This document shows positions 47,896 through 56,689 of a stretch of DNA of 64,000 nt, in pieces. The notes under the pieces were generated by a model that worked only from the letters and a program-made list of their open reading frames with translations, was not told where the DNA came from and ran no database searches. The number at the start of each line of letters is the position of its first letter. The first letter of the stretch is position 1. A program made the translations under genes and the position numbers. Origin of the DNA: Xylanimonas cellulosilytica DSM 15894 (GTDB lineage: Bacteria; Actinomycetota; Actinomycetes; Actinomycetales; Cellulomonadaceae); contig NC_013530.1 of the NCBI RefSeq assembly GCF_000024965.1, forward strand, positions 2,232,001 through 2,296,000. Reading direction: 5' to 3'.

Positions 47896-48815
47896 TGCGC
47901 GTCGCGATCGGTGTCGACGTCGGCGGGACGAAGACCGCGGCCGGGGTGGTCGGCCCGCGCGGCGAGCTGCTGCGCACCACCGTACGGCCGACGCCGGCCC
48001 GCGCGGGCGCGGCCGCCGTCCTGGCCACCGCCTGCGACGTCGCGGCCACCCTCCTGGCCTGGGCGCGCGGGCAGGGGCACGACGTCGTGGGCTGCGGCGC
48101 CGGCGTCGCGGGAACGGTGGACCTCGCGGGCGTCATCACCCACGCGACCGACGCCCTGCCCGGCTGGGCCGGCACCGACGTCGCCTCGGCGCTGGCCGCA
48201 GCGACAGGCCTGCCGGCCCGGGTCGTCAACGACGTCCACGCCCTCGCCCTGGGCGAGGTGCGGTCCGGGGCGGCCGCCGGCCTGCCGAGCGCGCTCGTCG
48301 TCGCGGTCGGCACGGGGATCGGTGGGGCCTTCGTCGTGGGCGGAGAGCTGGTCGTCGGCCGGACCGGCACGGCGGGAGCGATCGGGCACGTACCCGTCGT
48401 CGGCGAGTCCAGGCCGTGCCCCTGTGGCGGCGTCGACCATCTGGAGGCGTACGCGTCCGGGCCGGCGATCGTGGCGCGGTACCGCGAGCGCGGCGGTGCG
48501 GCGGCGCGGCTCGAGGACGTCGTCGCGGCGGCGGGCGCCGGCGTCGTCCTGGCCCGCGACGCGCTCGCGGAGGCGGGCGCGATGATCGGGTACGCCGTCG
48601 CCGGAGCGATGAACCTCCTGGACCCCCACGCCGTCGTGCTCGGGGGCGGCGTGGTCAACGTCGGCCCGATGCTGCTCGACGCCGTGCGGCGCGAGATCGC
48701 TGCGAGCGCTCTGCCCGGCCCGCGCGCCGTGCCCGTCCGCACCGTCGCGGTGCCGGAGTACGCGAACGTGATCGGCGCTGCGAGCCTCGTCACGCTGGAG
48801 ACGGCCTCCGCCTGA
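47895..48815 (+). CDS. ROK family sugar kinase
   Basis: A 306-residue ROK kinase: phosphate-binding GVDVGGTKTAAGVV at the N-terminus, VVNDVHALALGE with the catalytic Asp, and the second ATP motif VVAVGTGIGGAFVV. The ROK zinc motif reads CPCGGVDHLEAYASG, so the third Cys of the usual CxCGxxGCxE is a His, an acceptable zinc ligand. With NanE nearby, an N-acetylmannosamine kinase role is plausible; glucose or N-acetylglucosamine are alternatives. Start overlaps the DUF4127 stop by one base. Confidence 0.87.
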   Translation: MRVAIGVDVGGTKTAAGVVGPRGELLRTTVRPTPARAGAAAVLATACDVAATLLAWARGQGHDVVGCGAGVAGTVDLAGVITHATDALPGWAGTDVASALAAATGLPARVVNDVHALALGEVRSGAAAGLPSALVVAVGTGIGGAFVVGGELVVGRTGTAGAIGHVPVVGESRPCPCGGVDHLEAYASGPAIVARYRERGGAAARLEDVVAAAGAGVVLARDALAEAGAMIGYAVAGAMNLLDPHAVVLGGGVVNVGPMLLDAVRREIAASALPGPRAVPVRTVAVPEYANVIGAASLVTLETASA

Positions 48816-48834
48816 TGGTGTAGACCTTTATGCT
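48816..48834 (+). promoter_or_regulatory. GntR gene promoter with operator C
   Basis: Operator TGGTGTAGACC (48816-48826) abuts a TATGCT -10 (48829-48834) that ends 6 bp before the GntR ATG, indicating a leaderless, autoregulated transcript. The -35 is weak. Confidence 0.65.
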
Positions 48835-48840
48835 GGCGCC

Positions 48841-49575
48841 ATGACCAAGAACGACGCGAGTGCCACCGCACCGGTGCGGGCCAAGTACCTGCAGATCAAG
48901 GACTCCTTGCTGCAGGATCACGTCGAGGGCAAGCCGGCGGGCACCGCCCTGCCGCCCGAGCGGGTGCTGGCGCAGGACTTCGGCGTCACGCGGGTCACCG
49001 TGCGCCGGGCGATCGACGAGCTCGAGTCCGACGGGCTCGTGTACCGGATCCAGGGCGGCGGCACGTACACGGTCGGCCCGTCGATCGCCAAGTCGCTGCG
49101 TCTGACGTCCTTCTCCGAGGACGTGCGCGCGCGTGGGCGGACGCCCAGTTCCGAGGTGCTCGAGGTCTCCCAGGGCCCTGCCGGGGACGAGGTGGGCAGG
49201 AGCCTGCATCTGAGTCCGATGGACACCGTCGTCACGATCCGCCGCCTGCGCATGGCCGACGGCGAACCGATGTGCCTCGAGGTGTGCGCGCTCCCGGCCC
49301 GCCTCGCGCCGGGCATCGAGGAGGAGGACCTCACCGGGTCGCTGTACGCGATCCTGTCGGGGCGCTACGGGCTGGAGCCGGCGCGCGCCGAACAGGTCAT
49401 CGAGGCGACCGTGCTGGACGAGCGCGAGGCGGGGATGCTCGCCGTCCCCCCGTTCTCGGCCGCCCTGCGCGCCACCCGCACGTCGTACGACACGCGCGGC
49501 GGGCCGATCGAGTTCGCGGTGACGACCTACCGCGCCGACCGGTACTCGCTGAGGTTCGCCGTCCGTCGCGACTGA
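48841..49575 (+). CDS. GntR family (HutC subfamily) transcriptional regulator of the sugar locus
   Basis: A 244-residue repressor: winged HTH (about 12-80; PERVLAQDFGVTRVTVRRAIDELESDGLVYRIQGGGTY) and a UTRA effector domain (about 95-240). HutC-type proteins bind palindromes of the GGTCTAxACC kind. Four close matches lie at 36603, 36733, 48816 and 49630, upstream of the ABC operon, of this gene and of nanE. It is therefore the likely local repressor, relieved by a sugar phosphate. Confidence 0.9.
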   Translation: MTKNDASATAPVRAKYLQIKDSLLQDHVEGKPAGTALPPERVLAQDFGVTRVTVRRAIDELESDGLVYRIQGGGTYTVGPSIAKSLRLTSFSEDVRARGRTPSSEVLEVSQGPAGDEVGRSLHLSPMDTVVTIRRLRMADGEPMCLEVCALPARLAPGIEEEDLTGSLYAILSGRYGLEPARAEQVIEATVLDEREAGMLAVPPFSAALRATRTSYDTRGGPIEFAVTTYRADRYSLRFAVRRD

Positions 49576-49611
49576 GCGCGTACGACCGTGGGCCGGCCCG
49601 CAGACCCGTCA

Positions 49612-49641
49612 TTGCATCCGTTCGGCAACTGGTATATACCA
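49612..49641 (+). promoter_or_regulatory. nanE promoter with operator D
   Basis: TTGCAT (-35, 49612-49617), 17-bp spacer, TATACC (-10, 49635-49640). The perfect 12-bp palindrome TGGTATATACCA (49630-49641) covers the -10, so a bound regulator would prevent initiation. Confidence 0.72.
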
Positions 49642-49673
49642 ATACCGTGAGAACGATCCGAGGGGAACTGACC

Positions 49674-50396
49674 ATGCGACCAGAACCACGTACGCGGGTG
49701 GACGTCGTCGCGCTGCTCGCCCGCGGGATCGTGGTCTCGGCCCAGACCCACCGGTCGGGCGGTCCGCTCGACGACGCGGCAACGCTCGTCCGCCTGGCGC
49801 TCGCCGCCGGGGACGGCGGCGCCAGCGCCTTCCGGGTCGCGTCGGCCCACGTCGTCGAGCTGCTCCGGTCGCAGACGGCGCTGCCGATCATCGGCATCAC
49901 CAAGCACGACGTCCCGGGCTACGACGTCTACATCACCCCGACGCTCGCGGACGCGACCGCCCTGATCGACGCCGGAGCGGACATGGTGGCAGCCCAGGCG
50001 GCCCCCGACGGGAGGCCGGCGGAGACGTTCGAGGAGATCGCCCGGGCCTGCCACGACCGCGGCGTGCCGGTGCTCGCGGACTGCGCGACCGCCGACGAGG
50101 CGTTCCAGGCGGTCGACGCCGGCGCCGACGTCGTGGCGACCACCATGGCCGGGTACACGCACGGCACCCGCCACGTCGTCCCGCCCGCCCTCGACCTGGC
50201 CGCGCGCCTCGCCCGCGAGCTGCCCGTGCCCGTGATCGTCGAGGGCGGGGTGTGGGACCGCGAGGCCGTCGCGGCGGCGTTCGAGGCCGGCGCCCACGCC
50301 GTGGTGGTCGGCTCCGCCGTCACCGACCCCGAGCGCATCACGCGGCGCCTCGTCGAGGCAGTCCCCGCCCTTGAGAACACCCCTACGCATCGCTGA
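49674..50396 (+). CDS. nanE: Putative N-acetylmannosamine-6-phosphate 2-epimerase
   Basis: A 240-residue TIM-barrel epimerase of the NanE family, which converts ManNAc-6-P to GlcNAc-6-P. Family segments: LARGIVVSAQTHRSGGPLDD, IIGITKHDVPGYDVYITPTLAD, LADCATADEAFQAVDAGADVVATTMAGYT and VIVEGGVWD. ATG at 49674 has an AGGGGAA ribosome site; an in-frame GTG at 49647 is the predicted transcription start and less likely. No NanA sialic-acid aldolase or NagA/NagB gene is in the window, so ManNAc may come from another source. Confidence 0.87.
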   Translation: MRPEPRTRVDVVALLARGIVVSAQTHRSGGPLDDAATLVRLALAAGDGGASAFRVASAHVVELLRSQTALPIIGITKHDVPGYDVYITPTLADATALIDAGADMVAAQAAPDGRPAETFEEIARACHDRGVPVLADCATADEAFQAVDAGADVVATTMAGYTHGTRHVVPPALDLAARLARELPVPVIVEGGVWDREAVAAAFEAGAHAVVVGSAVTDPERITRRLVEAVPALENTPTHR

Positions 50397-50406
50397 GGAG
50401 AGACGA

Positions 50407-51420
50407 GTGACCAGAGTCGGTCTTGTGGGAGCGGGAGGGATCGCAGTCGAGCACGCCGCCGCGTGGAACGCGCTCGGCGCCGAGATCTCGATCTACAGCC
50501 TGGCGGGTGCCGAGGCGCTCGCCGCACCGTACGGCGCCACGGTCGCGGCGTCGTTCGACGAGCTCCTGGCGACCAGCGACGTCGTCGGCGTGCTCACGCC
50601 GACGCCGCACCACTACGAGTACGCGCTCGCCGCGCTCGAGGCGGGCCGGAACGTGGTGTGCGAGAAGCCCCTCGCTCGGACCCCGCAGCAGGCCCACGCC
50701 CTGGTGCACGCCGCCGCCGGCTCCGGCGCACAGCTCTACCCGGCGCACGTGGTCCGGTACTTCCCCGAGTACGTGGCGCTGCGGGCGGCCGTGGACGCCG
50801 GGCACGTCGGCCGGCCCGCCGTCCTGCGGTTCTCGCGCGCCGGCGTCTTCCCGTCCTGGTCGTCCTGGTTCGGCGAGGAGGACCAGTCCGGCGGCGTCGT
50901 GATGGACCAGATGATCCACGACATCGACATCGCGCGGTGGGTCGCCGGCGAGGTCGTCGCCGTCTACGCCACCCGCAGCCCCGCACGAGCGGACGGCCGC
51001 CAGAGCGCGCACGTGACGCTGACCCACACGTCCGGCGCAACGAGCCTCGTCACCGGTGTGTGGGGCCCACCCCACCTGACCTTCCGCACCGGGTTCCACG
51101 TCGCAGGCGACCGCGGGACGCTCCGGTACGACTCGACCGACGCGCACGGCGTGCGCCTCGACCTCGGGCCCGCGCCGGAAGGCGGACAGCCGCGGCCCGC
51201 GGCGGCCGGCGGCGAGAGCCCGTACCTGACGGAGGTGCGGGAGTTCGCCGTCGCCTTCGCCGGCGGTCCCGCACCGCGCGTCAGCGCGCCCGACGGCGCC
51301 GTGGCCGTCCAGCTCGCGTGCGCCGCTCTCGAGTCCATCGCCACGGGCGAACCGGTCGAGGTCGACACCGCGGCGCTCGCCGCCGAGCTGACCGCCGTCG
51401 CCGTCGGGGGGGACGCATGA
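50407..51420 (+). CDS. Gfo/Idh/MocA family oxidoreductase
   Basis: A 337-residue dehydrogenase. Rossmann motif VGLVGAGGIAVEHAAAW, the conserved CEKPLA lysine-proline motif, and GGVVMDQMIHDIDIARWVAG with the substrate-domain Asp/His. First of three consecutive, divergent paralogues (50407-53643) after nanE. GGAGAGA ribosome site 6 bp before GTG at 50407. Substrate unknown; likely oxidises a sugar or inositol-type hydroxyl. Confidence 0.88.
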   Translation: MTRVGLVGAGGIAVEHAAAWNALGAEISIYSLAGAEALAAPYGATVAASFDELLATSDVVGVLTPTPHHYEYALAALEAGRNVVCEKPLARTPQQAHALVHAAAGSGAQLYPAHVVRYFPEYVALRAAVDAGHVGRPAVLRFSRAGVFPSWSSWFGEEDQSGGVVMDQMIHDIDIARWVAGEVVAVYATRSPARADGRQSAHVTLTHTSGATSLVTGVWGPPHLTFRTGFHVAGDRGTLRYDSTDAHGVRLDLGPAPEGGQPRPAAAGGESPYLTEVREFAVAFAGGPAPRVSAPDGAVAVQLACAALESIATGEPVEVDTAALAAELTAVAVGGDA

Positions 51421-52460
51421 CCGGCATCGGGCACGAGCGCGCCGTGAAGATCGCCCTGCTCTCCTTCGCGCACTCGCACGCCGAGGCGTACGCGCCGCTC
51501 CTGGCCGCCTGGCCGGGTGTCGAGCTGCTGACGACGGACCCGGACGGCGACGCCGTCGACGACGGCACGCTGCGCGGAAGGCGGCTCGCCGAGCACCTCG
51601 GTGTGGCGTACGTCGACACCTACGAGGAGGCGCTCGCCTGGGGACCGGCCGCCGTCGTCGTGTGCAGCGAGAACGCACGGCACCGCGACCTCGTGGTCGC
51701 CGCCGCGAGCGCCGGGGCGCACGTCCTGTGCGAGAAGCCGCTCGCGACCACCATCGAGGACGGGCAGACGATGGTCGACGCGTGCCGGGATGCCGGGGTG
51801 TTCCTCATGATGGCCTACCCGGTGCGGTTCAGCCCCGAGTTCGAGACGCTGCGCAGGAACGTCGAGGCCGGCGTTCTGGGTGACCTGCTCGCCGTCGTCG
51901 GGACGAACAACGGCAAGATCCCCGTCGGTGGCCGCCCGTGGTTCGTCGACCCCGAGCTCGCCGGTGGCGGCGCGCTCTTCGACCACGTCGTGCACGTCGC
52001 CGACCTGGTCGACGCGCTGACGGGCGGCGAACAGCCCGCGACGGTGCGCGCGGTGACGAACCGCATCCTGCACGCCGACGACCCGCGGGTGCGGGCCGAG
52101 ACGGGCGGCCTGGTCACCGCCACGTACGACGACGGGACGGTGCTCACCATCGACTCCTCCTGGAGCCACCCCGACGCTGCGCCCAACTGGGGCGGCCTGA
52201 CCCTGCAGGCCGTCGGCAGCGAGGGCGTCATCGATATCGACCCGTTCGGCACCCACGTCGGCGGGACCGCCGGCGGCGGTGAGGCCTGGCTGTACCTCAG
52301 CACGGACCTCGACCACGCGATGCTCGGCCACTTCCTCGCGGCCATGCGATCCGGGACGGCTCCCCAGCCCGACGGCGAGGTGGGCCTGCGCACGCTGCGG
52401 CTCGTGCTCGACGCGCAGGAGTCCGCCGTGTCCGGCGCCGTCGTGCATCGTGCGCGCTGA
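51417..52460 (+). CDS. Gfo/Idh/MocA family oxidoreductase
   Basis: A 347-residue dehydrogenase with a divergent N-terminus (KIALLSFAHSHAEAYAPLL replaces GxGxxG), a clear CEKPLATTIEDGQ motif and LAGGGALFDHVVHVADLVDAL with the catalytic-type His. Start overlaps the previous stop (ATGA). The missing glycine-rich loop raises doubt about normal NAD(P) binding, but the rest of the fold is complete. Confidence 0.85.
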   Translation: MTGIGHERAVKIALLSFAHSHAEAYAPLLAAWPGVELLTTDPDGDAVDDGTLRGRRLAEHLGVAYVDTYEEALAWGPAAVVVCSENARHRDLVVAAASAGAHVLCEKPLATTIEDGQTMVDACRDAGVFLMMAYPVRFSPEFETLRRNVEAGVLGDLLAVVGTNNGKIPVGGRPWFVDPELAGGGALFDHVVHVADLVDALTGGEQPATVRAVTNRILHADDPRVRAETGGLVTATYDDGTVLTIDSSWSHPDAAPNWGGLTLQAVGSEGVIDIDPFGTHVGGTAGGGEAWLYLSTDLDHAMLGHFLAAMRSGTAPQPDGEVGLRTLRLVLDAQESAVSGAVVHRAR

Positions 52461-53643
52461 CCTGCGCGTCGGCGTCGTCGGGGTCGGTGACCGCGCGGCG
52501 ATCGCCCGGCACGTCGAGGCGGCGGGGGTCGGCGCGCGGGTGACCGCGATCGCCGACCCCTCGCCGGACGGCGTGGCCCGGGGCCGGGTGCTGTTCGGGA
52601 ACGAGGTCCGCGCCTACGGGAGCCACCGAGAGCTCGCCGCGAGCGGGACCGTGGACGCCGTCGTCGTGGCCTCCCCGGACGACACCCATGCCGACGTCGC
52701 CGCGGACCTGCTCGACGCGGGTATCGCCGTCTATCTGGAGAAGCCGCTCGCCATCACGCTCGAGGACGCCGACCGGGTGCTCGGCGTGGCGGCCCGCACG
52801 GGCACGCCCCTCTACGTCGGTCACAACTACCGAAGCTCCGCCGTCGTCCGGATCCTGCACGACGTCGTCGCACGCGGCGAGATCGGCGACGTCCGCGCGG
52901 TCTGGGTGCGGCATTTCGTCGGCCACGGCGGGGACTACTACTTCCGTGACTGGCACGCGGACCGGCGCCGGGTCAACTCGCTGCTCCTGCAGAAGGCCAG
53001 CCACGACCTGGACGTCGTGCACCTCCTGGCGGGGGCGGCGACGCGCCGCGTCGTCGGGATGGGGGCGCTGTCGGTCTACGGCGACGTCCCCCGTGCGGCG
53101 TCGCTGCCGACGGGGGTGATGACCGACTGGTTCTCCGAGGACCACTGGCCGCCCACGTCGCTCGACGGCCTGGCACCGACGGTCGACGTCGAGGACGTGT
53201 CGATGATGATGATGTCGCTCGCCAACGGCGTCCTGGCGAGCTACGAGCAGTGCCACTTCACGCCCGACTACTGGCGCAGCTACACCGTCATCGGGACCGA
53301 AGGGCGCGTCGAGAACTTCGGTGACACGGCCGGCGGCGTCGTCAGGGTGTGGAACCGCCGGCGGTCCTGGAGCCACCAGGGCGACCGCGAGTACCCGATC
53401 GGCGGCGTCGTCGCGGGCCACGCGGACGCCGACGAGGCGACCGTCGTCGAGTTCGTCCGCCACGTCGCCCTCGGCGAGCCCGTCGCGCTCTCCCCCGTCG
53501 GCGCCCGGGAGGCGGTCGGCGCGGCCGCGCTCGCGACCGCGTCGCTCCGCGCGGGCTCGGTCCCGCTCGACGTGCCCGAGGCCGACCCGGCCGTCGTCGC
53601 GGCGCTGGACGCGCGCGCCCGCGGCAGGATCCGTGCCGAGTGA
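52450..53643 (+). CDS. Gfo/Idh/MocA family oxidoreductase
   Basis: A 397-residue dehydrogenase: RVGVVGVGDRAAIARHVE Rossmann motif, LEKPLAITLEDAD, and a substrate domain with HFVGHGGDYYFRDWHADRRR and LLLQKASHDLDVVHLL (conserved Lys, His, Asp). Longer than its two neighbours. GTG at 52450 overlaps the preceding gene by 11 bp. The trio is probably one operon with nanE under operator D. Confidence 0.86.
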   Translation: MRADLRVGVVGVGDRAAIARHVEAAGVGARVTAIADPSPDGVARGRVLFGNEVRAYGSHRELAASGTVDAVVVASPDDTHADVAADLLDAGIAVYLEKPLAITLEDADRVLGVAARTGTPLYVGHNYRSSAVVRILHDVVARGEIGDVRAVWVRHFVGHGGDYYFRDWHADRRRVNSLLLQKASHDLDVVHLLAGAATRRVVGMGALSVYGDVPRAASLPTGVMTDWFSEDHWPPTSLDGLAPTVDVEDVSMMMMSLANGVLASYEQCHFTPDYWRSYTVIGTEGRVENFGDTAGGVVRVWNRRRSWSHQGDREYPIGGVVAGHADADEATVVEFVRHVALGEPVALSPVGAREAVGAAALATASLRAGSVPLDVPEADPAVVAALDARARGRIRAE

Positions 53644-53798
53644 GGTTCCCCGAGCCGGTCCCCCGCACCTTCGCCCGGGCGATCCCCGGTCGGCGCCCAG
53701 CCTGGCACCGCAGCGTCGCCGGCGTCACGGTGGTGACGCCAGACCGACCGGCGCTCGGTGGTCGCGCGTAGCGCGGCAAACACGAGAAGGCTGGATGC

Positions 53799-54713
53799 AT
53801 GGCCACCGACCTCGTCACCGGCGCCAACGGGTACACCGGCTCGTTCGTCGCGCAGCGCCTCCTCGACGCCGGGCACCACGTACGCACGCTGACCCGCGAC
53901 CCGGGCTCCGTCGTCGGCCCCGTGGAGCCGTTCCCGTACCGCTTCGACGACGCCGAAGCCCTCGCCGACGCGTTCCGCGGCGTCGACACGTTCTACAACA
54001 CCTACTGGATGCGGTTCGTCCGCGGCACCGCCACCCACGACGTCGCCGTCACGCGCAGCCGTGCGCTGGTCACGGCGGCCGCCCGCGCCGGGGTGCGACG
54101 CGTGGTGCACGTGGGCATCATGAACCCCGACGTCCGATCGCCGTACTCCTATCACCGCGGGAAGGCGCTGGCAGAGCAGGCGGTGCGCGAGGCGGGCCCG
54201 AGCTTCGCGATCGTGCGGCCGTCCGTGCTGTTCGGCGGGAACGAGGTGCTGCTCAACAACATCGCCTGGCTCCTACGGCACCTGCACGTGTTCGCCGTCC
54301 CCGGTGACGGGCGCTACCCCGTCCGCCCCACGCACGTCGAGGATCTCGCCGACCTCATGGTCGCCCTCGGTGCCCGCGACGACGACGTCGTACGCAACGC
54401 CGGCGGACCCGAGACGTTCGAGTTCGGCGCGCTCGTGCGCCTCATCCGCGACGCGATCGGTGCGCGGGCGCTGGTCGTCGACCTTCCGCGCGCGCTCGTG
54501 CTGCCCCTGACACGCCTCGTCGGCCTCGTCACCCGCGACGTCACCGTGCACCCGGACGAGCTCGACTCGCTCATGGAGGGCCTGGCCTCCTGCGACGGCC
54601 CTGCGGCCGGGAGCCGGCGGTACACCGACTTCCTGGCCCAGCACCGTGAGGCCTACGGGCGCACCTACACCAACGAGGTGCGCCGCAACTTCACCGACGG
54701 CGAGGCACACTGA
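53799..54713 (+). CDS. NmrA-like NAD(P)-binding atypical SDR
   Basis: A 304-residue Rossmann protein: LVTGANGYTGSFVAQRLLDAGHHVRTLTRDP, a central SYHRGKALAEQAV segment in the position of the Tyr/Lys pair, then VRPSVLFGGNEVLLNNIAWLL and a helical C-terminus. Similar proteins act as NADH-ubiquinone oxidoreductase-like or redox-sensing epimerase-type proteins. Substrate unknown. The 155-bp spacer upstream (53644-53798) shows no gene; 33 bp separate it from the flavoprotein, so the pair may be cotranscribed. Confidence 0.82.
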   Translation: MATDLVTGANGYTGSFVAQRLLDAGHHVRTLTRDPGSVVGPVEPFPYRFDDAEALADAFRGVDTFYNTYWMRFVRGTATHDVAVTRSRALVTAAARAGVRRVVHVGIMNPDVRSPYSYHRGKALAEQAVREAGPSFAIVRPSVLFGGNEVLLNNIAWLLRHLHVFAVPGDGRYPVRPTHVEDLADLMVALGARDDDVVRNAGGPETFEFGALVRLIRDAIGARALVVDLPRALVLPLTRLVGLVTRDVTVHPDELDSLMEGLASCDGPAAGSRRYTDFLAQHREAYGRTYTNEVRRNFTDGEAH

Positions 54714-54746
54714 ACGAGGGCCAGGTTCTGCCGATGGAGGCCGCGC

Positions 54747-56159
54747 ATGGCGATGCGTTCGTTGGACACCGACTACCTCGTCGTCGGCGCGGGTGCGACG
54801 GGCATGGCGTTCACCGACGCCCTGATCGACCACGCCGACGTCCACGTGACGCTGGTCGACCGTCGCCATGCCGCCGGTGGGCACTGGCAGGACGCCTACC
54901 CGTTCGTCCGGCTTCACCAGGCCTCGGTGTTCTACGGTGTCGCGTCGACGGTGCTGGGGACCGGCGCCGTGCAGCAGCGCGGTCCCGAGGCAGGCCTCCA
55001 GGAGCGCGCGCGAGGTGCGGAGGTCCGGCACTACTACGACGAGATCCTGCATCGTCGCTTCGCCGACTCGGGCCGCGTGACCTTCCTCGGAGGCAGCGAC
55101 CATCACACGGACGGCACCTCCCACTTCGTCACGTCCCGGGTGTCGGGCGAGACGACCCGCATCGAGGTGCGACGCCGCGTCGTCGATGCCACCTACGTGT
55201 CGCCGACGATCCCCGCGACGACACCACCGCCGTTCGGCGTCGCCGACGGCAGCCGGGTCATCGCCGTCAACGAGCTCGCCCGCTTGGGCGAGGCGCCGCG
55301 CAGCTTCGTGATCGTCGGGTCCGGGAAGACCGCCACCGACGGGATCGTGTGGTTGCTGATCAACGGTGTGCCACCGGACCGGATCATGTGGGTCCGGCCG
55401 CGTGAGCCCTGGATGCTCAACCGCGCCGTCGTCCAGCCCGACCCGTCGGTCGCGCTCGGGCTCGCTGCCGACACCATGGCAGCCGCCGCCGACGCCGAGT
55501 CGCTCGACGACCTGTTCCTGCGGCTGGAGGCGGCCGACGTGATGCTCCGGATCGACACCGGCGTCGTTCCCACGATGGCGAAGGCGCCCACTCTTGGCGC
55601 GTGGGAGCTCGATCTCCTCCGCACCGTCGAGAACGTCGTTCGCCTCCGGCACGTCAGGTACGTGACTGCGGGCGAGATGGTCCTCGACGACGGCGTCGTT
55701 CCCCTCGCGCCGGGCGCGCTCGTGGTGCATTGCGCCGCATCCGGGCTGCAGTACCCGCCGCTGGTCCCCCTCTGGAGCCCGGGCAAGATCGTGCTCCAGA
55801 CGATCCGCGCAGGCTTCCCCTGCTTCAATGCGGCTCTTGCCGGCTTCGTCGAGGCGACCCGCGACGACGACCGGGAACGCAACCGGCTGTGCCCGCCCAA
55901 CACCCTGCCGGACGACCCAGCCTCCTGGGCACGGATGCAGGTTCGTGGAGCCCTTGCGGCCCGCGCGTTCGGCGCTGAACCGGACATCGCAGCCTGGGCC
56001 AACGGCTGCGCCCTCAACCCGGCGCGCGTCCAACCCTCGCAACGGGACGAGCCCGACGTGCGTGCCGCTGCCGCCCGGCTGGCCGACGTCGCCGAACGCG
56101 GGCTCACGCGGATGGCCGCGCTCGCTCGCGAGCCGCTGACGAGCGGCAAGGAACGCTGA
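54747..56159 (+). CDS. FAD/NAD(P)-dependent oxidoreductase (monooxygenase-like)
   Basis: A 470-residue flavoprotein. FAD motif YLVVGAGATGMAFTDALIDH at the N-terminus, a following VDRRHAAGGHWQDAYPFVRLHQAS stretch like that of flavin monooxygenases, and a second Rossmann motif FVIVGSGKTATDGIVWLLINGV for NAD(P)H. The pattern matches NAD(P)-binding FMO-like proteins of unknown substrate. Normal length, no signal peptide. Confidence 0.82.
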   Translation: MAMRSLDTDYLVVGAGATGMAFTDALIDHADVHVTLVDRRHAAGGHWQDAYPFVRLHQASVFYGVASTVLGTGAVQQRGPEAGLQERARGAEVRHYYDEILHRRFADSGRVTFLGGSDHHTDGTSHFVTSRVSGETTRIEVRRRVVDATYVSPTIPATTPPPFGVADGSRVIAVNELARLGEAPRSFVIVGSGKTATDGIVWLLINGVPPDRIMWVRPREPWMLNRAVVQPDPSVALGLAADTMAAAADAESLDDLFLRLEAADVMLRIDTGVVPTMAKAPTLGAWELDLLRTVENVVRLRHVRYVTAGEMVLDDGVVPLAPGALVVHCAASGLQYPPLVPLWSPGKIVLQTIRAGFPCFNAALAGFVEATRDDDRERNRLCPPNTLPDDPASWARMQVRGALAARAFGAEPDIAAWANGCALNPARVQPSQRDEPDVRAAAARLADVAERGLTRMAALAREPLTSGKER

Positions 56160-56163
56160 TCGC

Positions 56164-56445
56164 GACGAGCAGCAGGCCGACCGGCCCACCTTCCGGGCGC
56201 ACCCCGCCGATGTGACCGTCAAGGCCGCCGGCTAGCACCGGCCCGCTTACGCCCGGCGCTCCTGTGGGACGCCGGCGTCGCGAAGCAGTGCAGACACCTG
56301 GGTACCCGATTCGACGTGGACTATCTCGATGGGGACTGTCGAGCGTTCAGCCCGGATCTGCGACCGTGGACCCCCGGTGGAGCGGGAGACGAGCGACGGC
56401 GCACGCCACCGTCTCAACGGCCCTTCGCCTCACCATCGTCAGGCT
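56164..56445. other. Degraded-looking coding remnants in the spacer
   Basis: Part of the 676-bp gap between the flavoprotein and the exonuclease. On the plus strand 56164-56235 is a 23-codon run with strongly coding-like codon use (third bases nearly all G or C) ending in TAG but lacking a start. On the minus strand a frame open from about 56440 to a TAA at 56247 reads like a genuine C-terminus (VPIEIVHVESGTQVSALLRD) but has no start. No family was recognised; both look like gene fragments. Confidence 0.3.
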
Positions 56446-56689
56446 CGTGGGCCTCAACATGGCCACGCTTCTGGTGACGCGCCACGGCAAGCGTCACGCC
56501 CATGGAAACGATCACCGCGACACCGCAGCGTCCGCTCGCGGCGCTCGCCTCGGCAGAACGCTCGCCGCCGCTCGGTGAGGCTGCGTTCGCCTGCGCCCGC
56601 CCGAGGAACCCACTCGAGTGGCCCCCGTCCGGTTCGGACGATCGGCCACACCAGCCGAGGAGGCGTCGCGACCCACGACGCCACTGCAT
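56414..56689 (-). CDS. Possible small membrane protein (uncertain)
   Basis: A 91-residue frame whose last 40 residues look like protein: a hydrophobic stretch (VAVIVSMGVTLAVA) followed by a charged tail (RHQKRGHVEAHEPDDGEAKGR), with coding-like base use at the second codon position. The first 50 residues are Ser/Gly/Arg-rich and unconvincing, and no good ribosome site is seen. It may be a remnant rather than a working gene. Confidence 0.25.
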   Translation of the reverse strand: MQWRRGSRRLLGWCGRSSEPDGGHSSGFLGRAQANAASPSGGERSAEASAASGRCGVAVIVSMGVTLAVARHQKRGHVEAHEPDDGEAKGR

